In this document: positions 19,552 to 28,551 of the stretch, piece by piece | Layout of the letters: each line of letters begins with the position of its first letter | How positions within the stretch are numbered: the first letter of the stretch is position 1 | Source of the DNA: Bacteroidales bacterium | Lineage (GTDB): Bacteria; Bacteroidota; Bacteroidia; Bacteroidales; Paludibacteraceae | Assembly: GCA_012519425.1 (NCBI GenBank) | Contig: JAAYQF010000052.1 | Location: 1-44,812 of the forward strand | Length of the DNA: 44,812 nt | Direction of reading: 5' to 3' | Notes under the pieces: model-generated | What the model was told of the DNA's origin: nothing | Seen by the model: the letters and a program-made list of their open reading frames with translations, nothing else | Database searches by the model: none | Made by a program: the position numbers and the translations under genes

Positions 19552-20676
19552 ATGAAGAAAAGAAAAATCAGCTTCATTGCCTTATTTGCTGTAATCACAA
19601 GTTTTAGTTTTGCTCAAACTGTCGAAGTCATCAATCAATATCCATTTGACAGAGAAAATGAAATCATTGAAATTGATGCTTCCGAATTCAACACTACACT
19701 AAATACGAATTTAGTAATCACGGATCAAAACAACCAGGAAGTTCCTTATCAGTTGATTTACAACGGCAATGAGTCTGTACAATCCATTATTTTTCCGGTA
19801 ACGGTAAAAACCGGCACCAAAGAAATCTATACATTCAGCAAGGGAACTCCAAAACCTGTTCAAGCTAAAACATTCGCCCGTTTTGTTCCTGAACGAAAGG
19901 ATGACTTTGCATGGGAGAACGATCTGGCAGCTTATCGTGTTTTCGGACCGGGACTAGCCAATGAAAACCCTTCCAACGGCATTGATCTATGGCTGAAGAA
20001 AACTGAAGATTTGATTATTGACAGCTTTTACAAAGCTGATCTTCAGGAAGGAAAATCTTATCACGATGACCACGGACAAGGCGTAGATTGCTACAAGGTT
20101 GATCACACATTAGGAGCAGGTGGTGTTGCACCTTACGTTAATGGCGAATTGTTAATCGGTAGTTATTTCGACACCTACAAGGTATTGGAAAATGGCCCGT
20201 TACGTTCAACATTTACCATTACATACGAAGATGTAATAATCAATAGCGAATTATATCAGCAACAAGTTACCATCAGCATAGATGCGGGCACATTAATGAA
20301 CAAAGCTGTTGTTAAGTTAGAAGGTAAAGAGCAAGAAATTAAATTAGCTCCGGGAATATTTTTACACAATGGAAAAGGCACTTTGCAAAAATCTTCCGGA
20401 TTGATCATTTATGGAGAAGATGCGATTACCCAAACAGACCAAACCAATGTTGGAAAAAGTTATGTGGGCGTTATCGTACCGGGCGACAGCGAATACAAGA
20501 TTCAGAAAATGCATGCATTGTTGATAAGTGATTACAAAGTTGGAGAAGAGTTCACCTACTACTTTGGCGGTGGATGGAGCCAATGGAAATTTCCGACTCA
20601 AAAAGAGTGGTTGGCTGCAGTACAAGATTTCTCAAAACAAATTAGATATCCGCTAAGCATCACGGTGGTAAATTAA
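19552..20676 (+). CDS. DUF4861-like secreted protein
   Basis: A 374-residue exported protein with a signal peptide (residues 1-21, ending FSFAQ). It looks like the DUF4861 family, found in polysaccharide utilisation loci for uronic-acid-containing glycans. Marks include VEVINQYPFDRENEIIEI at the start, AYRVFGPGLANENPSNGIDLW in the middle, and YHDDHGQGVDCYKVDHTLGAGG, a His/Asp-rich loop that may be a ligand or catalytic site. The end FTYYFGGGWSQW is also family-like. It lies 264 bases behind kduD on the same strand and fits a step before KduI, such as trimming or debranching an oligouronide. No enzyme activity can be assigned. Its stop overlaps the convergent esterase stop by 4 bases. Confidence 0.7.
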   Translation: MKKRKISFIALFAVITSFSFAQTVEVINQYPFDRENEIIEIDASEFNTTLNTNLVITDQNNQEVPYQLIYNGNESVQSIIFPVTVKTGTKEIYTFSKGTPKPVQAKTFARFVPERKDDFAWENDLAAYRVFGPGLANENPSNGIDLWLKKTEDLIIDSFYKADLQEGKSYHDDHGQGVDCYKVDHTLGAGGVAPYVNGELLIGSYFDTYKVLENGPLRSTFTITYEDVIINSELYQQQVTISIDAGTLMNKAVVKLEGKEQEIKLAPGIFLHNGKGTLQKSSGLIIYGEDAITQTDQTNVGKSYVGVIVPGDSEYKIQKMHALLISDYKVGEEFTYYFGGGWSQWKFPTQKEWLAAVQDFSKQIRYPLSITVVN

Positions 20677-21596
20677 TCCAGGTTGTAATAATACTTCGCA
20701 GATTGGTTGTATTTTGATTCCTGATTGGGATCGAAATAGTTAATATCTATCATCAACGGCTTTTTATCGAAAACATAATCCCGGATAAACCGGAGTACTT
20801 CCGGCTGAAATTTTTCTATCGGATACGATGCTACGTCGTGTCCGATGTTTTCCATGCTATAAAAAAGATACGGAAAGCTTCTAGCTTTAAAACGCTTGGC
20901 TAAAGGCTTAGAACCAAACATTCCCAAATTTAAAAACCTGATTTGACGGTAAGGAACGAGTTTATCGGCACTTCCGTGGAAAAAAAGCGTAGGAGCAGGA
21001 GCCATGGCGTAATCAGGCAATCCTTCCCTGCTAAAAATAGCTCCGGCAAAAGAAATGACACCCGCATACTGAAATCCGGCAGACAGAATAGTATCCGAAG
21101 GCATTCCATTACGGTGTTCGTAATCTGCATGCAACACCGTAATTGCTCCGGCACTTGATCCGCTTATGATGACTTTGGAAGTGTCAATCAGCAGTTTATC
21201 AGCATTTTTTATCAGATAATCAGTGGCTGTGTACAAATCCTCTACTGCTAAACCAATAGCTCTACGAAGTGGCTTTTGATTAAAAACACCCGGGGCTTTC
21301 TCATTTTTTAGTCCCAGTCGGTAATCAATGGCAACTACCGTAAAGCCATTTTCTGCAAAATACCTGAAATAATCAAGATAACTTTCCTGGTCTCTCGTTC
21401 CTCCCTTGAAGCCACCGCCAAACACAAACAGCAAAACGGATTGACAGGTACCATCGCTATTACTTTTGTAAATATCAAGTTGTAGAGAGACATCCTCCCT
21501 TTCAGCAAATGTATGCGTTGTTTTCTCTATATCGGCAGGAAAAGCCGAAAAGATCAATGAGAAAAGAATAGTCAGTGAAAAAAGTTTTTTGTACAT
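20673..21596 (-). CDS. Secreted alpha/beta hydrolase (carboxylesterase-like)
   Basis: A 307-residue serine hydrolase with a signal peptide (MYKKLFSLTILFSLIFSAFP). I chose the ATG at 21596; a start at 21626 would add ten residues in front of it. LLFVFGGGFKGG near residue 60 is the oxyanion-hole segment of the esterase/lipase (HSL-like) group. The nucleophile elbow is GSSAG, with Ser near residue 145. LFFHGSADKLVPY holds the acid region, and the final His is in ENIGHDVAS. Its place beside the uronate genes suggests it removes acetyl or other esters from a plant polysaccharide, but that is inference. It points toward the DUF4861-like gene and shares its last bases. Confidence 0.82.
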   Translation of the reverse strand: MYKKLFSLTILFSLIFSAFPADIEKTTHTFAEREDVSLQLDIYKSNSDGTCQSVLLFVFGGGFKGGTRDQESYLDYFRYFAENGFTVVAIDYRLGLKNEKAPGVFNQKPLRRAIGLAVEDLYTATDYLIKNADKLLIDTSKVIISGSSAGAITVLHADYEHRNGMPSDTILSAGFQYAGVISFAGAIFSREGLPDYAMAPAPTLFFHGSADKLVPYRQIRFLNLGMFGSKPLAKRFKARSFPYLFYSMENIGHDVASYPIEKFQPEVLRFIRDYVFDKKPLMIDINYFDPNQESKYNQSAKYYYNLD

Positions 21597-21626
21597 AAGA
21601 TATCTGATAAAATTATTGCACCGCAA

Positions 21627-21908
21627 AATTAAGAATATAAATTCGATTTGTGCTTAAAAAAAACTAAAAGAACCGTGAACCGGAATTCGCGGTTTCCGTG
21701 TTCTGTAACCACGAGGTTACGAAATAGTTTCTCACAAATTCACGCAGATCACAATCAACCTCGTTTTTGGTAAGTCAAAAAACAATTAAGATTGGTGCAG
21801 AGAATTTCCCTTGTTTGAGCAACGAAGTGCGAGTTTGGACAATTTAGCCATTTAAACACCAATTTTTCATGCGAAGTAAACGTAGTCTTGGTTTTTTTGC
21901 TTCATTTT
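21627..21908. other. Gene-free spacer with short inverted repeats
   Basis: No coding frame is supported here. A perfect hairpin GTAACC-ACGA-GGTTAC lies at about 21706-21721, after an imperfect inverted repeat around 21673-21703. The right part (about 21815-21900) resembles anonymous dispersed sequence seen between genes in Bacteroidetes, but no second copy is in this window. Confidence 0.5.
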
Positions 21909-21939
21909 TTTGCTATTTAAAAACATTGCTATACCTTTG
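21909..21939 (+). promoter_or_regulatory. Bacteroidetes-type promoter for the PadR-like gene
   Basis: TTTG at 21909-21912 and TACCTTTG at 21932-21939 with 19 bases between them match the consensus fully. Transcription would begin near 21946, with a leader of about 26 bases. Confidence 0.85.
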
Positions 21940-21971
21940 TTTTGCGCTTCTTGATTTAGACTGTTTGATAT

Positions 21972-22337
21972 ATGAAGAGAGAAAAAAAATTAAAAGAACT
22001 TCTAAATTCCTGGGAAGAGACTTATAAAAAGGGGCAACTTACTTTATGGATTTTTTTGGCTTTGCAAGAGGATAAAATGTATGTGGATGAGATCAGGGAT
22101 TTCGTCATTACAAAATCAAATGGCACAATCACTTGCGAAGAGCAAAGCCTGTACAGAGCGTTGCGTAAATATGAACAAATCGACGTATTAGACTATGAAC
22201 TGAGAAAAGGAAACAAAGGACCGGACAGAAAATATTATTTTATGACCGACCTTGGACAAGAACTTTTTTTGGAATTTGTAAAACGTAACATTAAACTTTT
22301 TTATTCAGAAGAAATCAAGAAACTTTTAAATCTCTAA
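21972..22337 (+). CDS. PadR-family transcriptional regulator
   Basis: A 121-residue winged-helix protein. The pattern YKKGQLTLWIFLALQEDKMYVDEIRDFV, then LYRALRKYEQIDVLDYEL, a wing with GNKGPDRKYYFMTDLG, and a C-terminal helix (FLEFVKRNIKLFYSEE) is that of PadR regulators. These repress small operons, often for transporters or membrane proteins, and frequently control their own gene. A strong promoter lies before it. A small membrane protein gene follows after only 5 bases, so the two form one operon. The inducer is unknown. The family call is good although the first 18 residues are not part of the usual domain. Confidence 0.82.
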   Translation: MKREKKLKELLNSWEETYKKGQLTLWIFLALQEDKMYVDEIRDFVITKSNGTITCEEQSLYRALRKYEQIDVLDYELRKGNKGPDRKYYFMTDLGQELFLEFVKRNIKLFYSEEIKKLLNL

Positions 22338-22342
22338 AAATA

Positions 22343-22762
22343 ATGAAAACAATTTCACCAAATTTATTGAAATTTGCCGGTACAGCACTCCTTTTGACGA
22401 TTATTTTCAGATTTTTTCTTTCCCATGGAATTGACAAAGACTCGATGTCAATCGTTATATTAAGTGCCTTTTTATATGGTTTGGCTATGTTTTTTTCCGG
22501 ATGGTATTTCGGAAAAAAAGACAGGGAGTACTTACCTTTTTATGACGTCGGCTTTCGTTTTCACCTGGCTACCTATTTATCACACAATTTAATTTCGGAA
22601 TTATGGTTTGTATTTGGTTTCAATTCTGAATCGGAAAAAATTAGCATCATTCACATAACTGCATTAATTTGGGGCATTATTCTTTTCTTTCACTTTTTGT
22701 TCTTTTTGTGGACAAGGAAAGATGCAATCAATGATTTAGATAAAGATGATTTATTTGAATAA
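22343..22762 (+). CDS. Small integral membrane protein, unknown function
   Basis: A 139-residue protein I do not recognise. It has about four hydrophobic segments: residues 8-27, 35-55 (MSIVILSAFLYGLAMFFSGW), about 72-95, and 103-122 (IHITALIWGIILFFHFLFFL). The C-terminus is acidic (DLDKDDLFE). It follows the PadR-like gene after 5 bases and is followed by a strong terminator, so it is the second and last gene of that operon. Pairs of PadR regulator and small membrane protein are common, with the membrane protein as the regulated target. Nothing in the sequence shows a transport or catalytic site. Confidence 0.75.
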   Translation: MKTISPNLLKFAGTALLLTIIFRFFLSHGIDKDSMSIVILSAFLYGLAMFFSGWYFGKKDREYLPFYDVGFRFHLATYLSHNLISELWFVFGFNSESEKISIIHITALIWGIILFFHFLFFLWTRKDAINDLDKDDLFE

Positions 22763-22780
22763 TTAAATTAATAACGCATT

Positions 22781-22821
22781 AAAAAAGAGCTGCCTCTATT
22801 TTTTGGGACAGCTCTTTTTTT
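22781..22821. terminator. Bidirectional Rho-independent terminator
   Basis: AAAAAAGAGCTG (22781-22792) pairs perfectly with CAGCTCTTTTTT (22809-22820). With an A run on one side and a T run on the other, it can end both the PadR operon (+) and the biotin carrier transcript (-). Confidence 0.88.
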
Positions 22822-22874
22822 AATTTATACAGTTTATGGAGTATACTCTCAATTCTTCAAAAAAACATTCTTCC

Positions 22875-23231
22875 TTAATTTACATTTTTTTCATCATCAT
22901 CATCATCAGCCGCTTCTAATTCAATCATCAACATATCTTTAGGAATCTTATCTCCTACATTTACATTGATTTTTTTGATTTTTGCGGTGAACGGCATTTG
23001 AATGTGATTCATCATCTTCATTGCTTCCAAAACGAGCAAGGGTTCACCCTCCTGCACCACTTCTCCTTCTTTTACAGAAACCTCAATAATGGTCCCGGGA
23101 ATAAGAGATTGAACCTCATAGGGATTAGGATCTACCCACGGTTTTCTTTGCTTATATTTAGCAGTCAGCTTGGTTTTATATTTTCTTGCAGTTACAGCAA
23201 AATCCACCAAGTCTTTATTTTTTTTCGCCAT
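22875..23231 (-). CDS. Biotin carboxyl carrier protein of an acyl-CoA carboxylase/decarboxylase
   Basis: A 118-residue protein whose C-terminal half is a biotinyl domain. The biotin attachment site is EAMKM with Lys72, in LLVLEAMKMMNHIQMPF, and IPGTIIEVSVKEGEVVQEGEP is the usual first half of the domain. The N-terminal 35 residues are basic and the last dozen acidic (ADDDDDE). It carries the carboxyl group for the carboxyltransferase coded upstream on the same strand. The gap of 252 bases between the two is unusually long for partner subunits and contains a roughly 120-base repeat element. No biotin carboxylase or membrane decarboxylase subunit is near. Confidence 0.92.
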   Translation of the reverse strand: MAKKNKDLVDFAVTARKYKTKLTAKYKQRKPWVDPNPYEVQSLIPGTIIEVSVKEGEVVQEGEPLLVLEAMKMMNHIQMPFTAKIKKINVNVGDKIPKDMLMIELEAADDDDDEKNVN

Positions 23232-23345
23232 AATAATCTACTTAATCTACTTTGAATTTTTATTTCCTTTTATAAGAGTTCCTTTTGAAAAGATTACAAT
23301 TCGGAACTCTCAAACAATCAAGAGGCTGTCTCAAAACGAATATTC

Positions 23346-23482
23346 AACTAAAAACAGCAAGGTGTCTCAGATGTGTCCAAATGCAAGGCGCTGAGATTGA
23401 GGACAAAGAAGCATACTGAAGTATGTGACTGAGCCCGAATATCGAAAATAACGCAGCAGTTGGGCACTTATGGAACACCGCC
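23346..23482 (+). repeat. Dispersed repeat element, copy A
   Basis: A 120-130 base element matches 41750-41882 in the opposite orientation, with about nine in ten bases identical over the central part by eye. A stretch of 31 bases (23410-23440 and 41789-41819) is identical. Ends: AAGGTGTCTCA begins at 23359, and the other end is a degraded copy near 23473-23482. It abuts the stop codon of the carboxyltransferase gene (23484-23486). Just outside, at 23323-23338, lies half of a terminator-like hairpin (GGCTGTCTCAAAACGA). Confidence 0.88.
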
Positions 23483-23483
23483 A

Positions 23484-25028
23484 TTAAAATGGTGGAATAC
23501 CATGTTTTTTCTGCGGACGATGATCATATTTATTTTGGGAAACCTCCAAAGCATGCAACACCAAATCACGCGTTTCTGAAGGTTCAATTACCGCATCAAT
23601 ATAACCCTTGGCTGCAGCCACAAAAGGATTGGCAAACTTCTCGATATACTCATCTACCTTTTGTTGACGCATGGCATCCTGATCTTCGGCTTCCATGATT
23701 TCCTTACGGAAAATGATATTGGCTGCTCCTTCCGGTCCCATCACTGCAATTTCAGCACCGGGCCAGGCAAACATAAAGTCAGCACCCAGGTGACGGGAGT
23801 TCATGGCTATATAACCACCACCGTAAGCTTTGCGAAGAATCACCGTAATTTTAGGAACAGTTGCCTCAGAATAGGCGTACAACATCTTCGCACCATGACG
23901 AATCACTCCGGCATGTTCCTGATCCACTCCGGGTAGATAACCCGGCATATCTTCCAAGGTTACAATGGGGATGTTGAATGCGTCACAAAAACGAATAAAA
24001 CGAGCAGCCTTATCTGATGCGTCACAATCGAGTACACCGGCTAAATACATAGGTTGATTCGCAACAAAACCGATAGTTTCACCATTCATCCGTCCAAAAC
24101 CAATCACAATATTAGGCGCCCATAATTCTTGTACTTCAATGAATTTCGATTCATCAGTCAGCGCATAAATCACATCACGCACATCATAAGGTTGTTTGGG
24201 ATCAGAGGGAATGATATTTTCAAGATTTTTATTGAAAGTCGGTTTTTTAGGAGCCACCTTTTCAGCTTTTTTCTGATTGCTGTGCGGAATCATACCAATC
24301 AACTCTTTGATCTGATTCAAAGATTGAATTTCAGTTTGGGCAAAAAAATGCGCATTGCCCGTAATTTCGGCATGTACGCGTGCTCCTCCCAAATCTTCCT
24401 GGGATATTTTTTCACCCAACACCGTTTCAATCACATTAGGTCCGGTAATGAACATCTTGGAGATGTTCTCCACCACAAAAACAAAGTCTGTCAACGCAGG
24501 GGAATAAACAGCGCCTCCGGCACAAGGGCCCAAAATTACGGAAATCTGCGGAATGACTCCTGATGCCAGGGTGTTGCGGTAAAAAATCTCCCCATAACCG
24601 GCTAAAGCTCCGATACCTTCCTGAATACGGGCACCTCCTGAATCATTGATACCAATGATAGGCACTTTCATTTTCAAAGCATGGTCCATAATTTTGGTGA
24701 TCTTGCGGGCATGTTTCAAGCCTAAGGAACCACCCATTACAGTAAAGTCCTGTGCATATACACATACCGGTGTCCCGTTGATTGTGCCTGTTCCGGTGAT
24801 AACACCGTCTCCGGCCAACTCTTTCATATCCATACCAAAATTACGCTCCTCATGTTCCACAAACATATCATATTCATGAAACGAATTCACGTCCAACAAA
24901 TATAACAGACGTGCACGAGCGGTCATTTTTCCCATCGCAGCCTGCTTTTCAATGGCTTTCTTTCCACCACCCATTTTCACCTGGGCTTTCTTTTGTCGCA
25001 ATGCGATGATGTTTTTCTTTAATGTCAT
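23484..25028 (-). CDS. mmdA: Acyl-CoA carboxylase carboxyltransferase / methylmalonyl-CoA decarboxylase alpha subunit
   Basis: A 514-residue carboxyltransferase of the propionyl-CoA carboxylase beta / MmdA type, which moves the carboxyl group between biotin and methylmalonyl- or propionyl-CoA. The two crotonase-like halves are visible. The first has GINDSGGARIQEGIGALAGYG near residue 125. The second has LEDMPGYLPGVDQEHAGVIRHGAK near 365, then ILRKAYGGGYIAMNSRHLGADF. In Bacteroidales this subunit usually serves the succinate-to-propionate route, often with OadG- and OadB-like membrane subunits that pump sodium. Those are absent here, so carboxylase versus decarboxylase cannot be decided. A composite repeat lies upstream of the start and another element touches its stop. 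Confidence 0.9.
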   Translation of the reverse strand: MTLKKNIIALRQKKAQVKMGGGKKAIEKQAAMGKMTARARLLYLLDVNSFHEYDMFVEHEERNFGMDMKELAGDGVITGTGTINGTPVCVYAQDFTVMGGSLGLKHARKITKIMDHALKMKVPIIGINDSGGARIQEGIGALAGYGEIFYRNTLASGVIPQISVILGPCAGGAVYSPALTDFVFVVENISKMFITGPNVIETVLGEKISQEDLGGARVHAEITGNAHFFAQTEIQSLNQIKELIGMIPHSNQKKAEKVAPKKPTFNKNLENIIPSDPKQPYDVRDVIYALTDESKFIEVQELWAPNIVIGFGRMNGETIGFVANQPMYLAGVLDCDASDKAARFIRFCDAFNIPIVTLEDMPGYLPGVDQEHAGVIRHGAKMLYAYSEATVPKITVILRKAYGGGYIAMNSRHLGADFMFAWPGAEIAVMGPEGAANIIFRKEIMEAEDQDAMRQQKVDEYIEKFANPFVAAAKGYIDAVIEPSETRDLVLHALEVSQNKYDHRPQKKHGIPPF

Positions 25029-25073
25029 AAAAATACTGTATTAATTAAACATAAATTTTTAGTGAGATATTAT

Positions 25074-25294
25074 TGTAGTTAGTAGTTAGTTTTGGAAAAA
25101 GTTAAAGAAGTTAGAGAAGTTAGAGAAGTTAGAGAAGTTAGACATTCAACAATTCAACAACTAAACAATTAAACAATTAAACAATTAAACGATTAAACAG
25201 TTCAACAAACATTAAACATTAAACACTAAACATTAAACAACTTGTCTTTGCTCTTTGCCCCTTGTTCTTCTTCGTCCATCACTCTTCGTTCTTC
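25074..25294 (-). repeat. Composite short-tandem-repeat spacer, block 2
   Basis: Read on the given strand, the block holds unit TAGTTAG (25074-25091), a 9-base unit AGAAGTTAG (25094-25142), 8-base units AACAATTA/AACAATTC (25143-25209), 7-base CATTAAA/CACTAAA (25206-25240), and CTCTTTG-like units (25241-25294). The last part abuts the stop codon of the transglycosylase gene. It contains the 15-mer TCACTCTTCGTTCTT, which also occurs in block 3. Confidence 0.9.
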
Positions 25295-26662
25295 TTATGA
25301 TCTCTGCTTATACTTCTGATACGTATCAAGTGTGTTCCTGACATACCGAATAGTTTCTGAAGCGCCAAATTTCCCATAACGTACCACCTCATCATTATAA
25401 TAATCCGGATCACTGGATTTCGAAAGGTAATATTCCACATGTTCAAACCAAATATGAGGATTTTTACCATATTTCTCTGCCAACGCCATGGCATCTAAAA
25501 CATGTGCCGGACCGGAATTATACGATGCTAAGATAAACTTTTTTCTTTCTTCCTGATTTTCAATTCTCCTGAACATTTTATTCAGACTCTTGAGATACTG
25601 AACACCGGCCTCAATATTTTTTTCAGGATTAAAAATATCATTTTCACCCAAACCATATATTGCAGCTGTGCTCGGCATGAGTTGCATCAATCCCGAAGCT
25701 CCTTTGTGCGAAACCTGCAAGGAATCAAAGCTTGACTCGTGAAATGCAATGGCAGCCAACAAACGCCAGTCCCAATTGATTTCCTTAGCATAAGTTTTAA
25801 AGTAATCATCATAAGGAGAAACTGCTCCATACGGAATTCTTGTGCGTTTTGCCCTAAAATAAGGATTTTTAATTTTGTACTTCTCGTACATGTGTGACTT
25901 AAACAACTCCGTCTTTGAATCCGCTTCCCAATGAGCAATCATCGTCTTGAGTGTGTCATTTTTCCGGTTCACCAACCAGCCGTTTTTCTGAGGGAAACCA
26001 ACCCGAATTCCACAATCAATTCTCCGATGAAAATCCTTATATTGAGCAGCAATTTTATGAGGTGCAAAAGTAAACTCAATTTTTCTTTGCAACACCATTT
26101 CAATAGCCTGATCAATAGTTATACTGTCACTCAACAATTGAATGTCGATGTCTCCCCCTATTTCCTTATTCAGATTAACCAATCGCTGATGATAAATAGA
26201 GTTTTCTATCACATGAACAGTTCTTCCTTTCAGCTCGTTGATACCATTGACAGCTTTACGTCCAACTTCCTGTACCAATACCATATAGGAATCCTCCTGG
26301 TATGCAACAAAATCAAACTTATTTTTCAAAGCCTTGGTTTCAAACATGTTGTATGCTACCAAATCCACACGTTTCTGCTTAAGCATTTTCAACATCTCTG
26401 TTTCAGTCCCGGCCAAATGAACTTTTAAAGGAATTCCGTTGGCTTGAGCAAACGCTTGTACCAACTCATAATCATACCCCATAATTTCCTGATCATTGTA
26501 ATTAAAATACGAAGATACACCATAAAGGGTAGCAACGTGTAATGTATCGGAAATAACGTGGGTTTCGGACAACTGATCTTCAGAAGTGAATACTTCTGTA
26601 GTAAAATAATTCTTACAAGAGATCAGGAATAACAAAAAAGATAAAAATATTCTTACAAACAT
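25295..26662 (-). CDS. mltF: MltF-like membrane-bound lytic transglycosylase
   Basis: A 455-residue lipoprotein (FLLFLISC, Cys16) with two domains. A solute-binding-protein-like domain spans about residues 40-265 (SYFNYNDQEIMGYDYELVQAFA, LVAYNMFETKALKNKFDF). A transglycosylase SLT domain spans about 285-450. The catalytic Glu is in AFHESSFDSLQVS, followed by GASGLMQLMPSTA, YNSGPAHV and a late YVRNTL. This is the layout of MltF, which cuts the peptidoglycan glycan strand and is controlled by ligand binding to the first domain. The acceptor sits on the inner face of the outer membrane. It is flanked by argS upstream (80 bases) and repeat block 2 downstream. Family and domain order are clear. 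Confidence 0.93.
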   Translation of the reverse strand: MFVRIFLSFLLFLISCKNYFTTEVFTSEDQLSETHVISDTLHVATLYGVSSYFNYNDQEIMGYDYELVQAFAQANGIPLKVHLAGTETEMLKMLKQKRVDLVAYNMFETKALKNKFDFVAYQEDSYMVLVQEVGRKAVNGINELKGRTVHVIENSIYHQRLVNLNKEIGGDIDIQLLSDSITIDQAIEMVLQRKIEFTFAPHKIAAQYKDFHRRIDCGIRVGFPQKNGWLVNRKNDTLKTMIAHWEADSKTELFKSHMYEKYKIKNPYFRAKRTRIPYGAVSPYDDYFKTYAKEINWDWRLLAAIAFHESSFDSLQVSHKGASGLMQLMPSTAAIYGLGENDIFNPEKNIEAGVQYLKSLNKMFRRIENQEERKKFILASYNSGPAHVLDAMALAEKYGKNPHIWFEHVEYYLSKSSDPDYYNDEVVRYGKFGASETIRYVRNTLDTYQKYKQRS

Positions 26663-26742
26663 AATTCTTTAGGTTATATTAATAATAAACTAAAAAAGCG
26701 ATAATTTTTTTAAGTAGGGTAATGTTAGTTTGGATCTTTTTT

Positions 26743-28533
26743 TTACATGCGTTCAGGAACATCAATTCCCAACAACGCCATGCTGTTTTTAATAACGTCT
26801 GCCACAACAGCAGACAGCACGAGACGCAATCCTCTTAAATCAAGATTTTCTTCTTTAAGGATGGAGTGATCGTGATAAAACTGATTGTATTCTTTAACCA
26901 ACTCGTAGGTAAAGTTGGCAATAACTGCAGGACTAAATTGATTGCCTGCTTCACGTACTATCGTAGGATACGATGCTAATAATTGAATTAAATTGGTTTC
27001 TTTTTCAGAAATTGGAACATTTTCGTTTACATTAATATTGTGCACAATACCTTGCTCCTCGGCTTTGCGCAAAACAGATTTTATCCGGGCATGGGTGTAT
27101 TGAATGAAAGGACCTGTATTCCCATTGAAATCAATTGATTCCTCAGGATTGAAAGTCATGTTCTTTTTGGGATCTACTTTCAATATAAAATACTTTAAAG
27201 CTCCCATTCCAACCATGCGTGCTATATTTTCAATTTCTTCTTCCGAAGAAAGGTCTAATTTTCCTAATTCACGGGCTATCTCGCGGGCAGTATCTACCAT
27301 TTCGGCCATCAAATCATCTGCATCCACCACGGTGCCTTCGCGACTTTTCATCTTTCCTTCGGGCAACTCAACCATACCATAAGAAAAATGCAACAAGTCC
27401 TTGCCCCATTCAAATCCAAGCTTATCCAACAAAACAGCCAACACTTGAAAATGGTAATTTTGTTCATTTCCAACCACATAAACCATTTTGTTGATATCAT
27501 AATCGGCATAACGCAAAGCAGCGGTGCCAATATCCTGCGTCATATATACAGAGGTGCCGTCTGCACGTAACAACAACTTCTCATCCAGGCCTTCTTCTGT
27601 CAAGTCAGCCCACACCGAGCCATCTTCTCTTTGGTAAAAAACACCTTTGGAAAGACCTTCTTCAACTTTGGATTTTCCGTCCAAATAAGTTTGAGACTCG
27701 TAATATATCTTATCAAAATCAACCCCCAACTGCTTGTAGGTAACATCAAATCCATCGTAAACCCAGGCATTCATTTTCTCCCAAAGCTCGTACACTTCAG
27801 GGTCGTGATTCTCCCATGCCACCAACATCTGTTGAGCTTGTTGGATCAAAGGAGCTGATTTCTTTGCTTCCTCCTCAGACATACCATCCGCCACCAATGC
27901 TTCCACTTCAGCTTTATAGGCTTTATCAAACTTCACATAATACTTACCCACCAAGTGATCGCCTTTCAAGCCTGAAGTTTCAGGTGTTTCACCATTTCCG
28001 AATAATTGCCAGGCCAGCATGGATTTGCAAATATGAATACCACGGTCATTTACGATATTGGTTTTCACCACTTTCCAACCATTTGCTTTTTGAATTTCAG
28101 CAATGGAATAGCCCAATAAATTATTGCGAATATGACCGAGATGGAGAGGTTTGTTAGTGTTTGGAGAAGAATATTCAACCATCATAATGGCAGAATTTCC
28201 GTCATTATTGGTACCGAAGTTTTCGAGCTGACTAATTTTATTCAGTACTTTTATCCAGTACTTTTTGCTGATGGTGAGATTCAGGAAGCCTTTAATCACA
28301 TTAAATTTCACAATCAGGTCGTTGTTAGTCTGCAAATAAGCACCTATTTCTTTGCCTGTATCTTCCGGCGATTTACGTGCAACTTTCACAAAAGGAAACA
28401 CCACAACCGTTAAATCCCCTTCAAATTCTTTCCTTGTTTTTTGAATTTGTATCTGATGAAATTCAACCTCCAAAGAGTAAAGTTCTGATACAGCGCTCTT
28501 TACAATATGTTGGATTGTATTTTCTAAATACAT
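26743..28533 (-). CDS. argS: Arginyl-tRNA synthetase
   Basis: A 596-residue class I synthetase that charges tRNA(Arg). It has the N-terminal additional domain (residues 1 to about 110), then the HIGH-type signature NTNKPLHLGHIRNN near residue 130. The catalytic core includes MVYVVGNEQNYHFQVL. The KMSK-type loop reads GKMKSREGTVV, which is normal variation for ArgRS. The all-helical anticodon-binding domain at the end holds YTHARIKSVLRKAEEQG and closes with SMALLGIDVPERM. A good promoter lies 19 bases before the ATG, so the leader is only about a dozen bases. Length and motifs are ordinary for Bacteroidetes. Confidence 0.97.
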   Translation of the reverse strand: MYLENTIQHIVKSAVSELYSLEVEFHQIQIQKTRKEFEGDLTVVVFPFVKVARKSPEDTGKEIGAYLQTNNDLIVKFNVIKGFLNLTISKKYWIKVLNKISQLENFGTNNDGNSAIMMVEYSSPNTNKPLHLGHIRNNLLGYSIAEIQKANGWKVVKTNIVNDRGIHICKSMLAWQLFGNGETPETSGLKGDHLVGKYYVKFDKAYKAEVEALVADGMSEEEAKKSAPLIQQAQQMLVAWENHDPEVYELWEKMNAWVYDGFDVTYKQLGVDFDKIYYESQTYLDGKSKVEEGLSKGVFYQREDGSVWADLTEEGLDEKLLLRADGTSVYMTQDIGTAALRYADYDINKMVYVVGNEQNYHFQVLAVLLDKLGFEWGKDLLHFSYGMVELPEGKMKSREGTVVDADDLMAEMVDTAREIARELGKLDLSSEEEIENIARMVGMGALKYFILKVDPKKNMTFNPEESIDFNGNTGPFIQYTHARIKSVLRKAEEQGIVHNINVNENVPISEKETNLIQLLASYPTIVREAGNQFSPAVIANFTYELVKEYNQFYHDHSILKEENLDLRGLRLVLSAVVADVIKNSMALLGIDVPERM

Positions 28534-28551
28534 AACACCTTATTTGGCGTG

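Noticed and set aside
27348-27370. Apparent absence of a KMSK motif in ArgS
   Set aside because: GKMKSREGTVV occupies the place; such variation is normal in arginyl-tRNA synthetases.
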